The translations under genes and the position numbers were made by a program. A stretch of 64,000 bases of DNA, taken from assembly GCA_003116995.1 (NCBI GenBank), contig BDSL01000066.1, positions 1-64,000 on the forward strand. Reading direction: 5' to 3'. Under the pieces are notes generated by a model. The model was given only the letters and a program-made list of their open reading frames with translations, did not search any database and was not told where the DNA came from. Of this stretch, positions 43,471 through 56,399 are shown in pieces. Numbering within the stretch: the stretch's first letter is position 1; the number at the start of each line of letters is the position of its first letter. The DNA is from Yamagishiella unicocca. Its lineage: Eukaryota; Chlorophyta; Chlorophyceae; Chlamydomonadales; Volvocaceae.

Positions 43471-43796
43471 CGCTCAGGGCGATGATGTATGAAGCAAGGA
43501 AACATTCATCTTATGAACGCGTGGCGGCGCTTTTTTTTACACGATACATGTACTTAGTAAGTTACCAATGGGGGTCGGAGCGACACATGACCCAACCTAT
43601 CGGAGTCAAGACCCTTGGATAATGATTGTAGTATTTTCCTCGTCTGCCTGGACGTTGTCTTGTATATCGTCGTAACAGTGACCCTTACAACTACTACCAA
43701 GCACTTGCTATAGTGGTATGGTGCAAGGCTGCAAGCGCCATGTACACAGATGAAAGTTAAGCAACTCCTATCGGCTCCACACCAATAGCAGGACCA

Positions 43797-44351
43797 TCGG
43801 GCACATCGCCGGACAATGAAGGAGACGAAAGAGACAGAAATCCATCCGCACCGCATGAATGGCAAACCACTAAGACACCAAGCAACAGTCTGGAGGCAAA
43901 AACAGCCAGCACCCAGGGGGAATTGCGATGTAAGGCTCCCCTATCAGCAACCGACCAACAACACACCTAGCAGACCCGCAACCGAAGAACCAGTGGAGGG
44001 CCGCCACGATGCAACCAGAACAACTGCCCACCTCTAATCCCAGAAAACACAAGCCCCGAGCAGGACACGTCCAATCCGGACAAGAAGAAGGGGGAAAACT
44101 GTCACCACCCAGCAGGGGCCGATTACGACCCCACACTCATGTCGCCCGCCCCCTCACACACGAGGCGATCAGAAACTGCCCACGACAAGGGGTGCCGAGG
44201 CTCCTCAGCGGCCCAACCCTTCCGGGGAAGCCCCAACGCTGCAAAGTCCCGAAGGAGGGCCCCAAATCTCACCACCCCGTGGCAGATGGCACGATCCTGG
44301 AGATCAAACCCATGGACGACCGGAGGTCCACACCAGCCCCCGACCTCTTAA
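43797..44351 (+). pseudogene. Decayed hydrophilic ORF, unit A
   Basis: The frame reading GDERDRNPSAPHEWQTT ... DKKKGENCHHPAGADYD ... SPAPSHTRRSETAHDKG to a stop near 44351 is interrupted by one TAG. The same frame is kept in unit B, where indels are mostly multiples of three and this frame has fewer amino-acid changes than the other two. It is polar and Pro/Asn/Arg-rich, like a retroelement ORF1/gag, but no diagnostic motif is seen. Confidence 0.3.
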
Positions 44352-44699
44352 GGGCCGCAGCCATAAACCGACACCCAATTTCCATGGCAGCACCTTGTGT
44401 CCCCCGCAGCAGTCTTCAGCTATCGCGGACACAAGGTGTAACTTCCCCCCAGAACAAAATGAGGAGGGCATACGTGCGCGGTTGTTCCTGTGGTGTCCTC
44501 GCACACCTTTAACACAAACCACAAACACTGAGCAAGGCGCAGGCCATAGGCGGACACTGCGTCTCCATCCGACTATGAACAGCTCATGTACATCTTGGAC
44601 ACCGTATGCTGACTAGCAGCTCAAATCCCGCTGGCCTTACAAACACTGTTAGTCATAGTGCCGCGCGACCAACACGGTAACGTACACTTTACTGAGAGG
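44352..44699. other. No gene seen
   Basis: Conserved in unit B (56003-56390) without recognisable content; B carries ~60 extra bases near 56260-56320. Confidence 0.4.
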
Positions 44700-46190
44700 G
44701 TCCCCCACCGCGATGCCAGGTCCTGTGCTACAGCGGATCGACGCGATCACCGGCGCTCCCGGCAGTAGCTCGTGGAGGCCGTGGATGGCCGCTTTTCGGA
44801 GTGCTTCCAGTCTGCAGCGAGCGAGCGGGCAGTCCGGGGAGTGAGGTGAGGGCACCGGGCAGTAGGTGCACGTGGGGAGGGGTGTGAGGAGGGGCAGGCG
44901 GAAGGCCATCGGGAGGGGTGAAGGTGGACTGGGCCTCCGGTACCAGATGCAAATGTCTTCGTGTAAGCAGATGCAGGCAGGCCGACCCAGTCAGCCAACC
45001 CACCCAGCTACGCAAGCACCCATAGGGAAAAACGCCGCAAAGACCGACTTACCTAGCGGTACGATGGCGCCCTGGTCCACCAGGTAAGGCACCACCGCCA
45101 GCTCCGGCCCGGGCGCAGAGGGCCCCCGAGGGAGGGCAAGATACCGCTCCGTGGTGTGGCCGATGCCCAGGGAGGTGGTATGGCGGGTGGGCGTGGGGTC
45201 GCGGGAGCGACTGCCATCACTACCAGACTCCTCAACGTGGGAACAAGACAATGCGCCCCGTCCAGCCCCACCAGGTCCGAGCCGGTGCGGCCGCGGCGCT
45301 GCGGCTGCTCCTGCGCTGCCCGGCGGCCTCCCTGGCTGCCCGGCTTCCTGGAGCACCTACGCGACGGGGGGGCCCAATGACCTTGCCCAGGATTTCGCGA
45401 TAAGGCCCGTCAGTCGACAGCACGCGACTACCGCCCTCCGCCCGGCGTAACACAGTAAGAGCAGACACCGGGAACGAGAGGGGAGGCGCTTCGCGGGGAA
45501 CCTGGTACGGCGGACGGCTTAGTACCGAAGTGTGTCGTGAAGGGTACGACAGTGCGGAGCAGAGGCACGGGTCGTACCTTTGCGTCGGGGTGCTTCTCCT
45601 GGTGGGCCTTACGGCGGCGAGCGATCTGCGGACGAGCAGGGACACGTACGGCAATTGCGGCAGTTGGCACAGCTGGGGAATGCAGGGGTAGGGGATGTGT
45701 GGGATCGGGGGAGCAAAGGGTGCAGGGCACGGAGACACGCAGCGCGCTTGCACCCGTGCAGCGATGCAGCGCGTTCGGCTGGCGGAATGGGGGGCGTTGC
45801 GGCCGTGCGATGTGCGTGTATTGGCTGCACCGCGCCCCGTGGAGTCCCCGGAGGGCCCCGCGACCCTTCAGTCCAGCCGCACCAATACCCGGGCTGTTTA
45901 CTTCGCAAGCGAATGCGAATGCGGGGCCAGCACGCGCTCCCTGGAGCCAACCCTACCTCCCCCCCTCTTGCCAGCTCATACCCCGCCGCCGTCCTGCCGG
46001 GGTGGGACCAGCCCCACACAGCACTCCCGCCCCGCAACCCCGCCAAGCGCCGTGCACACCACATAGCCTGCCCTGCGGGTTCATCCACACAGGTTCATTC
46101 GCACCTCAGGAAACAGGCAGCTGGCGTGCAGCTTGCTGAAGTCCCAGCTTTGGTTTACGTGCAAGGCGCCTGGGGAAAGGGAGAGACGGC
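44700..46190 (-). pseudogene. Unknown gene fragment with exons, unit A
   Basis: Minus-strand pieces that look like exons: ~46080-46170 (SWDFSKLHASCLFPEVRMNL), 45578-45672 (PARPQIARRRKAHQEKHPDA, donor GTACGA), ~45053-45210 (HTTSLGIGHTTE running straight into RYLALPRG and VPYLVDQGAIVPL, donor GTAAGT) and ~44735-44820 (LRKAAIHGLHELLPG). I do not recognise the protein. In unit B the third piece is two separate exons ~1.8 kb apart, so the fused form here results from a deletion. Frames between pieces were not joined. Confidence 0.35.
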
Positions 46191-48590
46191 ACGCCGTTTG
46201 CAGCGCGGAGTGAGTGGGCGGTGGCCACCGTCAACGAGGTTTCCAAGCTTGAAACACATGCCCAGAGCACAACGTGCGACCCTGTGTGCAATCAGGGTGA
46301 CGTCAAGCATAGCGCCGCGATAGGACCCCTCCCTCCACCCATACACCCCGCCCCAAGTCCCGCCCAAAACTCGCAACAACCTGGCTCCCACGCCCGCGTC
46401 GCAAAACATGACGCGGCTGCAGCTCCCGTGCCACTTTCCATGAAGACGGCGGGCAGCTGCAGGAGCCCCCCCACCGTGGAACGGAGGCAGCAAGTGCTCC
46501 CCTCGGCAGCGGCCCGCGTCCTCTTACCCATACTGTCGAGTGCCTCCAATGCCCCGTCTTCCCTTAGCCGGCCTTCTCATGCTAAGCTTGTCCCTGCTTC
46601 CTTACATCAGCCCCCGCCCTTCCCTCTTTGCGTGCCGGACCTGGTAATCAGTTGCCTTTCGCGCCAACCTACCGTCCATCGGCAGCAGACCGGCAACCTG
46701 TTGCTGTAGCCTGCAGCATACCATTAAGTGGTGCTGTCCTTCCCGATATTGCTCCAAGATGCAGGCAGCGACATATAACAGTTGGATATGCAATACGTTC
46801 TTGCGCTGCCTTCTGCTTCTTCCACAAGCCGAGAGAGGCCAGGCGGGCGTCACATTTTATGATTCATTTGCTTGTGATACTATAGCTTTAGCCTCAACTA
46901 TCTCCTTTCTCCGTATCTGCAGTACGGTTAGCCTTCCGGCGTTTTCATTTGCACCGCCACTAGGGCATGGTTACGTAAACGTTGTCTGTTCTTCTTTACG
47001 AATTGCTCTGGTGAGCGGTCCATGAGCCTCCTGGCTCGTCTGGGCCTTACGAGCTCCATAATCAATCAAGCAGGCACCGCCATGTGGCTCCTCTTATCAG
47101 ACCTTTGACAGTATTAAGCTGTATGATTATACCATTAATTCCTCCAATCCCTGACTCGCATACGGTACCGCAATCCTGCTGCTGGCGTTGTCCACGGAGT
47201 CCGTGGCCCTAACGAACAGACTAACATGACGTCATGATGAGCTTTCGTGGTTGAGACGATTCTAGACGGTTGGAGTAGGCCGAACAGCTTTGGGGGGCCA
47301 CAGGCAACACTTGCGGGACAGCAGGCGGTGCGCGAATGGCTCCTGGACAGCGGCTGGTTGCTCCTTTGTTGGTGCAAACTACGTTGGTTTTCCGCTGCGA
47401 ATGCGGAGATTCATGCAGTTGACTCTGCTGCCAGAGCATCCAGTGTGCCTTTCGCTTGCTTGTACGGCTTCTCCCGCACTCCTCGTTCCGCCCCACCCCG
47501 CTGTCTACCTGCTTCAGCGCCTCCAATAGTTCATCCTTCCTGCAGTAGTCGGCGCTGGCGACTGCCGCCATTATGAGACGCTTGGGCGCGCTCTGTGGGC
47601 CTCATGCGGCCAGTGGTGGGGATGCACCTGACACTGGCAGAACACGCAGGGGCCAGCGGCGGTAGGGAAGGGCGGGGGAATCGTATGCGTACCGTGTTCG
47701 TGATCGCTGTTTAGAAGGGTGTGTTGGGCATTGCGGGCCGCGCTACTACTGGTAGAGCAGTGGCGCTGGAGGGGAACGCAGCCAGGGTAGGAGGCCATAG
47801 GGGAGGAAAGGGGGGAAGAACGGGTTTAGGTGGGGAGGGGACAAACGGAGCGGGGGGGGAGCCGGATCAGAAGGTAAAACCGCCGTGCCCCGAACTCATT
47901 CGTTCCTGCCCTGGCTACGTTTGCAGGAGGTCTCGCATGCGTCTCGAGTACATGTAGGTTGGGGTGGGGAGGGAAATCGGGCAAGCATTTGGAGCTTTCG
48001 TGAACACAGGGAATGCCGGCACCCTCTTGGCATGCATCCCCCACTCACCCGGTCCACCACCCCCAGTAGCTGCCGGTCGTCCGACCTCCCCCCCGGGGCG
48101 CGGCTTGAGGTGCGGCTGGGTCGGGGGCCGGGCGGCGGTGACTGCGGCGGAGGCGATTGATAATCCTTAGCGTGCATCCTGCCATCGGCCAGATTGCTCG
48201 TTTCTCGATCCGTGGGCAACTAGCAGCAAGGCGGAGTGCCGTCACTGTATCCGTTCAGTTCACCTAGGGTCAACATGCCCACCTCGCTTGCACGTGTTCC
48301 CGCAGTGGCACAGCCCCGCCTACAGTTCGCACCAACCATTCCCGGGTAGCAGAAGTGGGAATGCCCGCTACCGGCGTCCTCACGGACCTCAGTCCCCGAG
48401 CAATGTTGCCATCCGAATGGTGGTGGTAAACACTGTCGCCTTGTTGAGGAGTCTGGGTCCCCTCGCACCTATTTCCACCTGGCGCTTGCCCAGTCCAACC
48501 CTTGCAGCCCACGATCCTCGCCACACCACTTGTATCGACCACGCTGCTGCCCATGGTTCGGCAACCCCCCAGCCCGAGCTGGGTGGCAGC
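46191..48590. other. Conserved macro-repeat DNA, few exon-like bits
   Basis: Nearly identical to 59700-62090. Possible exon pieces are minus ~47509-47571 (MAAVASADY, KDELLEALKQ, donor GTAGAC) and plus ~47930-47957 after TTTGCAG (MRLEYM, stop). Neither identifies a family. Confidence 0.3.
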
Positions 48591-48986
48591 ACTTGGCGGG
48601 GCTGGCGGCACTGAGGACTACAGCGCCTTCTGCTGGACCGGCCCTGACGAGTCCATAGCGGGGGCTGATGTACGGTTGCATATGGACAGACAAGGTGAGT
48701 AGTGTTGAAGGCAGGGACGGGCAAAGTCGGTTGTGTTTGTGAGCGTGTTCCTCACTCACTCTCAACTGACTTGCCGTTTCCCAAAGGACCCTTCACTTCC
48801 TAGCGCATCGCCGGCTAGGGAAGTCCACGATATGTGCGGCATGCCATACAAACGGGACTAGAACCACCTGAGCAGCCCCGCAAGCTGCAACTAGTAAGGG
48901 CATGTGCCTGATATGCCGTCTTTCCGCAGGTGGCGCTGCTCCTATCGATGGAAGAGGAGCGCAACGTATTTGGAGCAGGGCACCAG
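48590..48986 (+). pseudogene. Exon-like fragments, unit A
   Basis: Plus-strand GTEDYSAFCWTGPDESIAG ends at a GTGAGT donor (48695). A second piece, 48930-48986, is flanked by CCGCAG and a GTACGA donor and encodes 19 codons (VALLLSMEEERNVFGAGHQ). Family unknown. Unit B has lesions in both pieces. Confidence 0.35.
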
Positions 48987-49722
48987 GTACGAGACGCGCA
49001 TGCACGAGCAGTCGCTGGCCGGTTGGTTGTGCCGTGCTTTCCGCAACGTATATCCGCTAATTGTTATCCCAAGCGCTTAGTGTTTGTTCATGTGCCGCAG
49101 CCACAGCAAAGCGCAGACACATGAACGGCTTGAGACACACGGAGCGAGCTGTTTGGAACGGTTAGAGCACCGATGAACGGGGCTGTGGATTTCAAGTAAA
49201 TTCGACTGTTAGCGGTTAGCGGTTTTCTAGGTCCGGCTGGCGGCACGGCGAGGCAACGAAGTCCTGCAGACTGGCATCTCGGCTCTTATTTGGCTCGGCC
49301 CTAGTTTCGTAGGTGGATGCCGTCAAGTGGCTGGGACACGAACTCGGATCGATGCTGTCCCACGTGCCGGTTGCGGCCTCGCACATCGATGGATTTGTTG
49401 GATGCACATACTTAGTGCGGATACGTCATTTCGGCGATCAGGTGCATACATAGGGTGATCAAGTGGCGCATGCGATTCGTGCTAGCTGGTAGGTAGGGAT
49501 GTAGGGCTTTGTGGTTTCGTGTTAAATGTCGTAGTACTGACGCTCATTAGGCATACGTAGAACTGCCCTGCGCGGTTACACCTTCAGGGACTGAGCCATA
49601 TCATGCGGATGTGTGTGTAGTAATACTGTTGTGTGATGGGGCGCACAACTGTGTGCGTCATAACAAGGCTTGGCTGGCGGTGTCCGTCAATGTCTGTCGT
49701 CTGGCGACGATTTAGTATTTGC
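48987..49722. other. No gene seen
   Basis: End of unit A, nearly identical to 62454-63190. Short ORFs only. Confidence 0.5.
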
Positions 49723-50294
49723 GTAAACCTGCGATCCCGGTGGTTCCGTCCATGTTCGTTGTCGAAATTCCACTACGTTGCAGTGATGCATGTTTGTTAA
49801 ACTGTGCGCTTGTTGGTCAGCGGCTGCACGCATAACCGACATTAGACCCAACTACACAACAGCAGTGTTTTTTTTGGAGGGACCTGTCTCCCCTACCGAA
49901 ACAGTCGCTGTTGCTGTGTAGTTTGGCACTCTGATGGCGGTACTGCGTGTAGGTCTGCACTCTGATGGCGGTACTGCGTGTAGGTCTGCTCCAGGGAGCG
50001 AGGCAACCTGAGTTAGTCTCGGGTGGGCCGGCTGGTCGCCTTGCTATTTTCGTTCGCCAGGGGTACTCCGGATGTAATCGCACAATACATCAACCTTCAG
50101 TGCGGTTGCAAGGGTTCCTGAGGAGCTCCTTTTGCCCTGTTGGATCCTGACACATGTAACAATTATAAATAAACGACAAAATGTGTCGCTTCTTCAGGTC
50201 CTCTGCTAGAGCGAATCAATGCGACCACCGGCTCTCCCGGCAGCACTGGGCAGCAGCTCCTGGAGGCCGTGGATGGCCGTCTTCAGCTTCTCGG

Positions 50295-50650
50295 TTACAA
50301 GTTAGAACTTCCGCACAAGTGCGGAGACCGGTAAAAGCCGGGGGGGGGGGCACGGACGGTTATAAGTCTTCTTAAGACACGTTGGCGGGCGGGTGCATCC
50401 TCGTCCCCCCGTGAACATTTCAGCGCGAGGCGCTTCATCGCCGCGTGCCTAGTGTCCCAAACGCCAGAGAGAAAGCTGGCCACGGCCAGAGGAGGCGCTT
50501 ATCCCGTTGTCGTGGCCCTGGAATGTTATCGCGTCCTCGAACTTCCCAACAAGCTCCCATAGGGCATTTCTTAAAAAATGCGCATTTCATCCTCGACCGC
50601 GCCGTACGCGCAAAATCGGCAGATGCGCTCAGCAGACCCACGGGTCCAGG
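50295..50650 (-). pseudogene. LINE C-terminal fragment, unit B
   Basis: As in unit A, but the knuckle is better kept: ERICRFCAYGAVEDEMRIF with both first cysteines. The conserved His is Arg, and a stop follows in the T run; KCPMGACWE and FLSGVWDTRHAAMKR follow in neighbouring frames. Confidence 0.55.
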
Positions 50651-52254
50651 TAGACCACACCAGCGTCCCGCCCTTTCGCCACCGTGGGGCTCCTGGCGCA
50701 AGGGCAGCACCGACTGCTCAGCGAGTGGGGGGCCGGGTGGCGCACGCTGTTGGCTGATTCTGCTGCGCAGCCACAATACATAAGTCTGCTGAAGATGAAA
50801 CACTTGTGCTACCGCCGTCGCAGTGCCTGTGCCGAAGGGAACTAATTGGAGATTGACTTTGTCGTTCTACCGGCCTCCACCCAAATAAAGCTGTTCAATC
50901 CTGATGATACCCTAAAATAAGGGGCTGAGAGAGCACTCGGCCCCACATGGATGTACCTGTCTATCGCGCAAAATTCAAATCCTCAGGCTGTCAGGCACGG
51001 TACACCTCAAAGAGCTCTAACCGACGAATAAACAGGTATGAATCAAACAAATATTTGCACTTCAATGTGCTTTATGTCTAGTTCCTGTCCAGCAAATGCA
51101 AGCGCACGAGCGCAGCCGAACCTTTGCTTGCGCTACCTGTACAGGATGCACTACCTGGCACTCGTGCCATCATGCACCTTGTGCTTGGGAATTGATAATT
51201 GGCTGCTATGCAGCAAATTGGCTGTCAATACTTTAACTCGTGACAAGTAGTCGCGCGGAAAGCCTCCACCTGGCGATAGCTTCTCTCGTTGTTCGGCCAT
51301 AAATCCATATAGTGCTCAGAAGCTTTGCATACAACTCTGGTGCGCGCATCACGAGTTCACGACCAGGTCTAGGCGAGGTCCGACCTTCCAGTGAAGTGCA
51401 AGCAGTAGTGTTAGTTATCGTACGGCGGGCGGACTGCTCAGCTCCAGTTCCCTTGTAGCTGTTTCATTCTGCCGCGTCCAAACTGGATTGTCAATCACAT
51501 ACCTTATCTGCATTAATAGTAATGATAGCCAGCAACCAAGTTGGAGTCGACCCTTACGAAGGCGAAACAGTGCATGTCCGCCTTTAGCCATCCATCTGCC
51601 CTATTGCACATCCAATGACGCCAGGATATCCTTTCAGCTGCGTCATCCAGGTCACCTTGCTTCAGAGCGCTGGATGTAAGCTCTGTTCTGGCTACATTCG
51701 TTCGACGGACAGCCACCGGTATCTCAGGATTGGGGTATGCAATTCAGCACAATGTTGCAAAAGCATCTTTGTGCCTGCTCCTAAACCACATGTACTTACA
51801 GCTGCAATCCTCATAGTCGCAGCTGTACCCGACGTGCCCTGATTGCGAATGTCCAATGACGGCGTGTCCTGCAATCGTTTGCCGCAATCAACAGCGCAAC
51901 CATTTTAAGATCCTATATCTGAAGAAGAGTGTATCCCAGAACTGTTGGGGCCTTCTTTGAGGTTTCCGTTTATGCCATCCAGCCATGCTTCGTGCCTTGG
52001 GAGAGCCTCTGACATTACCAATGCCGTTCGCTGGACCCGCAGATTAATCTCGTTACTTCACACCCAGGATGCTGCTGAGGAAACGGGCCGGCGCCATTTC
52101 CACAGCCACAACCGACAACCATGACAACAACCTGCTTCACGCACATTGCGTAATTCGGGTGCCAAGTCTTGCTTTCGCCCCCATACCGCCTCTGCCACCT
52201 GCCCTACGTAGGATAACATACGTGGATTACCGTGCGGCGGCGCAGCGGCACTCC

Positions 52255-53500
52255 CATGTCCCTGTCAGCAGCATCCCCGGACAAGATCCAAAGCCTGCAG
52301 TCTACAGTCTACGCTCAGGGGCTTCGCTAGCTCCGCCGGCCGTTTGGGCGCCCAGGTCACCGTGTTGCTGTGACGGCTTCGCTGCTTCGCACAAGCACGG
52401 CGCATTTTCGCGCAAAGTGCGACGGTTGTAACCCCTTACCGTCCCTCCCTCACCGTGTCCCGTGAAAGCAGGATCCCCGGACGAGATCCAAGGCGTGCCG
52501 TCTACAGTCTACGCTCGGTAGCTTCGCTAGCTCCGCCGGCCGTTTGAAACCCCAGGTCACCATGTTGCTGTGACGGCTTGGCTGCTTCGCACAAGCACAG
52601 CGCATTTTCGCGCCAAGTGCGACGGTTGTAACCCCTTCCCGTCCCTCCCTCTCCGTGTCACGTGTCAGCAGGGTCCCCGGACGAGATCCAAGGCGTGCCG
52701 TCTACAGTCTACGCTCGGTAGCTTCGCTAGCTCCGCCGGCCGTTTGAAATCCCAGGTCACCATGTTGCTGTTACGGCTTGGCTGCTTCGCACAACACCGC
52801 GCATTTTCGCGCCAAATGCGACGGTTGTAACCCCTTCCCGTCCCTCCCTCACCGTGTCCCGTGAAAGCAGGATCCCCGGACGAGATCCAAGGCGTGCCGT
52901 CTACAGTCTACGCTCGGTAGCTTCGCTAGCTCTGCCGGCCATTTGGGATCCCAGGTCACCATGTTGCTGTGACGGCTTCGCTGCTTCGCACAAGCACAGC
53001 GCATTTTCGCGCCAAGTGCGACGGTTGTAACCCCTTACCGTCCCTCCCTCACCGTGTCCCGTGAAAGCAGGGTCCCCGGACGAGATCCAAGGCGTGCCGT
53101 CTACAGTCTACGCTCGGTAGCTTCGCTAGCTCCGCCGGCCGTTTGGGTAAGCAGGTCACGATGTTGCTGTTACGGCTTGGCTGCTTCGCACAAGCACAGC
53201 GCATTTTCGCGCCAAGTGCGACGGTCGTAACCCCTTCCCGTCCCTCCCTCTCCGTGTCACGTGTCAGCAGGGTCCCCGGACGAGACCCAAGGCCTGCAGT
53301 CTTTAATCTACGTTCGGGGGCTTCGCTAGCTCCGTCGGCCGTTTGGGTAAGCAGGTCACCGTGTTGCTGTGACGGCTTCGCTGCTTCGCACAACACCGCG
53401 CATTTTCGCGCAAAGTGCTACGGTTGTAACCCCTTCCTGTCCCTCCCTCACCGAGTCCCGTGTCAACAGGGGACTGGATCCAAGGCCTATAATCTACGTT
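52255..53500. repeat. 198-bp satellite array, unit B
   Basis: Six copies of the unit described at 32390-34440, more diverged from each other; some have gttgctgttacggcttgg and gaaagcagg variants. Unit B therefore has four fewer copies than A. Confidence 0.93.
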
Positions 53501-53654
53501 CGGGGGGTGTGGGGGCCCAAAGGTTTGAAAGGAGGCTGTTAAGACGGGGCTCAGGTGTGGCCGCTGTGTTTGGTATTTGGAGTGGATTACGGCTTGAACG
53601 GGTTTGGGTCGGATGAGGCTCAGCCTTCCCGTCGGGCGGAATTGGGCGTTTCAA

Positions 53655-54850
53655 TGTGAGCACGACTGGACCAATGGGAGGAAGGGAGTCGCGGCTTGAT
53701 GTCAATGACAGCGACCCACGGGAACACTATCGAAGAGCGCATTGGCAGAGCTCTTTGATACTACGATCCAAGTTACCAATGGGAGGTAGGGAGTCGCGAC
53801 TTGGTGCAAACGAAAGCGACCCACGGGAACACAATCGAAGAGCGCAGCGCTCTTTGACATTACGATCCAAGTTACCATGGGAGGAAGGGAGTCACGGCTT
53901 GATGCCAACGACAGGGGCCCACGGGAACACAATCGAAGAGCGTAATGGCAGAGCTCTTTGATACTAGGATCCAAGTTACCAATGGGAGGAAGGAAGTCGC
54001 GACTTGATGCCAATGACAGGGACCCACGGGAACACTATCGAAGAGCGTATTGGCAGCGCTCTTTGATATTACGATCCAAGTTGCCAATTGGAGGAAGGGA
54101 GTCACGGCTTGATGCCAATGACAGCGACCCACGGGAACATGATCGAAGTGCGCATTGGCAGAGCTCTTTGACATTACGATCCAAGTTACTAATGGGAGGA
54201 AGGGAGTCGCGACTTGATGCCAACGATCGACAGGGACCTACGGAAACACAATCTAAGAGCGTAATGGCAGAGCTCTTTGATACTACGATCCAAGTTACCA
54301 ATGGGTGGAAGGGAGTCACGGCTTGATGCCAATGACAGCGACCCACGGGAACATGATCGAAGTGCGCATTGGCAGCGCTCTTTGACATTACGATCCAAGT
54401 TACCATGAGAGGAAGAAAGTCGCGACTTGGTGCAAACGACAGCGGCCCACGGGAACACAATCGAAGAGCGCAGCGCTCTTTGACATTACGATCCAAGTTA
54501 CCATGGGAGGAAGGGAGTCACGGCTTGATGCCAATGACAGCGACCCACGGGAACACTATCGAAGAGCGCATTGGCAGCGCTCTTTGATATTACGATCCAA
54601 GGTACTAATGGGAGGAAGGGAGTCACGGCTTGATGCCAACGATCGACAGGGACCCACGGGAACACAATCGAAGAGCGTAATGGCGGCAGAGTTCTTTGAC
54701 ATTACGATCCAAGTTACCAATGGGAGGTAGGGAGTCGCGACTTGGTGCAAACGACAGCGACCCACGGGAATATTACAATCTAAGCGAGGCTTCCCAGTTA
54801 AGGGACAAAGGCTTATTGCCGATTAGTAACCCACTGGGGGGCGATTAGTG
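53655..54850. repeat. Palindromic minisatellite, unit B (uninterrupted)
   Basis: About eleven to twelve units of the ~100 bp repeat, alternating long (gcgcattggcagcgctc) and short (gcgcagcgctc) palindromes. This is the intact counterpart of the two half-arrays in unit A. Confidence 0.92.
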
Positions 54851-55438
54851 GCAGCGCTCATTTGCACGATGCATGAACTAAATAAGTTACCAATGGGAGG
54901 AAAGGAGGGAAGGGCTTGATGCCATGCCAGTGACCCCTGGGAGCCAGCCAGCCAGCCAGTCAACCAGCCTCTCAGCCAGCCAGCCAAGCAATCAGCAGGC
55001 ATGTCTCGAAAGTAAGACGAAAACCGGTTGAGGAGATTCCCAATTCCCATGTGCGGGGAGCGGTGGTGTGGTCGTGTGGTTGTGGCGGTGCATCATAACT
55101 GGGTGGTAGGTGCGACAACTATCTTCTTCCTGCGTCTCTTTCAGTTTGTCAGATGGCTCTACCTTATGGTCTTGGGCCCACTGTAACAGTTACTGCAGCC
55201 ATCCCTCGGCTCTAAATTGGGGGTCGGAGCGACCACATGACCCAACCTATCGGAGTCAAGACCCTTGGATAATGATCGTGCTATTTTCCTCATCTGCCTG
55301 GACATTGTCTTATATATCGTCATAACAGTGACCCTTACAACTACTACCAACTGTGGCTGTAGCACTTGCTATAGTAAACAGATGTAAACAGATGAAAGTT
55401 AAGCAACTCCTATCGGCTCCACACCAAAAGCAGGACCA
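54851..55438. other. No gene seen
   Basis: Contains a run of ccagccag repeats at 54942-54990. Later text matches unit A near 43550-43790. No gene evident. Confidence 0.4.
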
Positions 55439-56002
55439 CCGGGCACATCGCCGGACAATGAAGGAGACGAAAGAGACAGAAATCCCGCCGCACCGCATGA
55501 GTGGCAATTCACACAGGCACCAGTCAACAGTCTAGAGGCAAAAACAGCAGCAGCCAGGAACCAGGGGAAATTGCGTTGTAAGACTCCCCTATCAGCAACC
55601 GACCATCAACACACCTAGCAGACCCGCAACCGAAGAACCAGTGGAGGGCCGCCACGATGCAACCAGAAAAACTGCTCACCCCAAATCACAGAAAACACAA
55701 GCCCCGAGCAGGACACTACTTCCACCCCGGACAAGAAGAAGGGGGAAAACTGTCACCACCCAGCAGGGGCCGATTACGACCCCACACTCATGTCGCCCGC
55801 CCCCTCACACACGAGGCGATCAGGAACTGCGAACGACAAGGGGTGCCGGGGCTCCTCAGCGGCGCAACCCTTCCGGGGAAGCCCGAATGCTGCAAAGCCC
55901 CGAAGGAGGGCCCCAAATCTCACCACCCCGTGGCAGATGGCACGATCCTGGAGATCAAACCCATGGACGACCGGAGGTCCACACCAGCCCCCGACCTCTT
56001 AA
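55439..56002 (+). pseudogene. Decayed hydrophilic ORF, unit B
   Basis: Counterpart of 43797-44351: GDERDRNPAAPHEWQ, then DKKKGENCHHPAGADYD and SPAPSHTRRSGTANDKG to the same stop, with the same internal TAG before QTRNRRTSGG. Confidence 0.3.
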
Positions 56003-56399
56003 GGGCCGCAGCCATAAACCGACACCCAATTTCCATGGCAGCACCTTGTGTCCCCCGCAGCAGTCTTCAGCTATCGCGGACACAAGGTGTAACTTCCCCC
56101 CAGAACAAAACGAGGAGGGCATACGTGCGCGGTTGTTCCTGTGGTGTCCTCGCACACCTTTAACACAAACCACAAACACTGAGCAATGCGCAGGCCATAG
56201 GTGGACACTGCGTCTCCATCCGACTATGAACAGCTCATGTACATCTTGGACACCGTATGCTTGGAAATAAGGGTAAACAGGTGATGCTCCATGGCGAGCC
56301 GATGCCGGCAGCCTGCCTGACTAGCCGCTCAAATCCCGCTGGCCTTCTAAACACTGTTAGTCATAGTGCCGCGGTAACGTACACTTTACTGAGAGGGTC

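Larger units (their letters stand above)
29862..49722. repeat. Macro tandem repeat, unit A
   Basis: Starts with gtaaacctgcgatcccggtg, as do 49723 and 63191. Compared with unit B it has a ~7.5 kb insert (35171-42635), more 198-bp satellite copies, and a ~1.8 kb deletion after 45150. Outside these, most of the unit aligns with B at high identity (30100-32400, 44000-45000, 45160-49700). Confidence 0.92.

Noticed and set aside
44009..44512. 167-codon plus-strand ORF starting MQPEQLPTSN
   Set aside because: Present in both units, but it has about twice as many amino-acid changes between them as the neighbouring frame, so the other frame is the better candidate.
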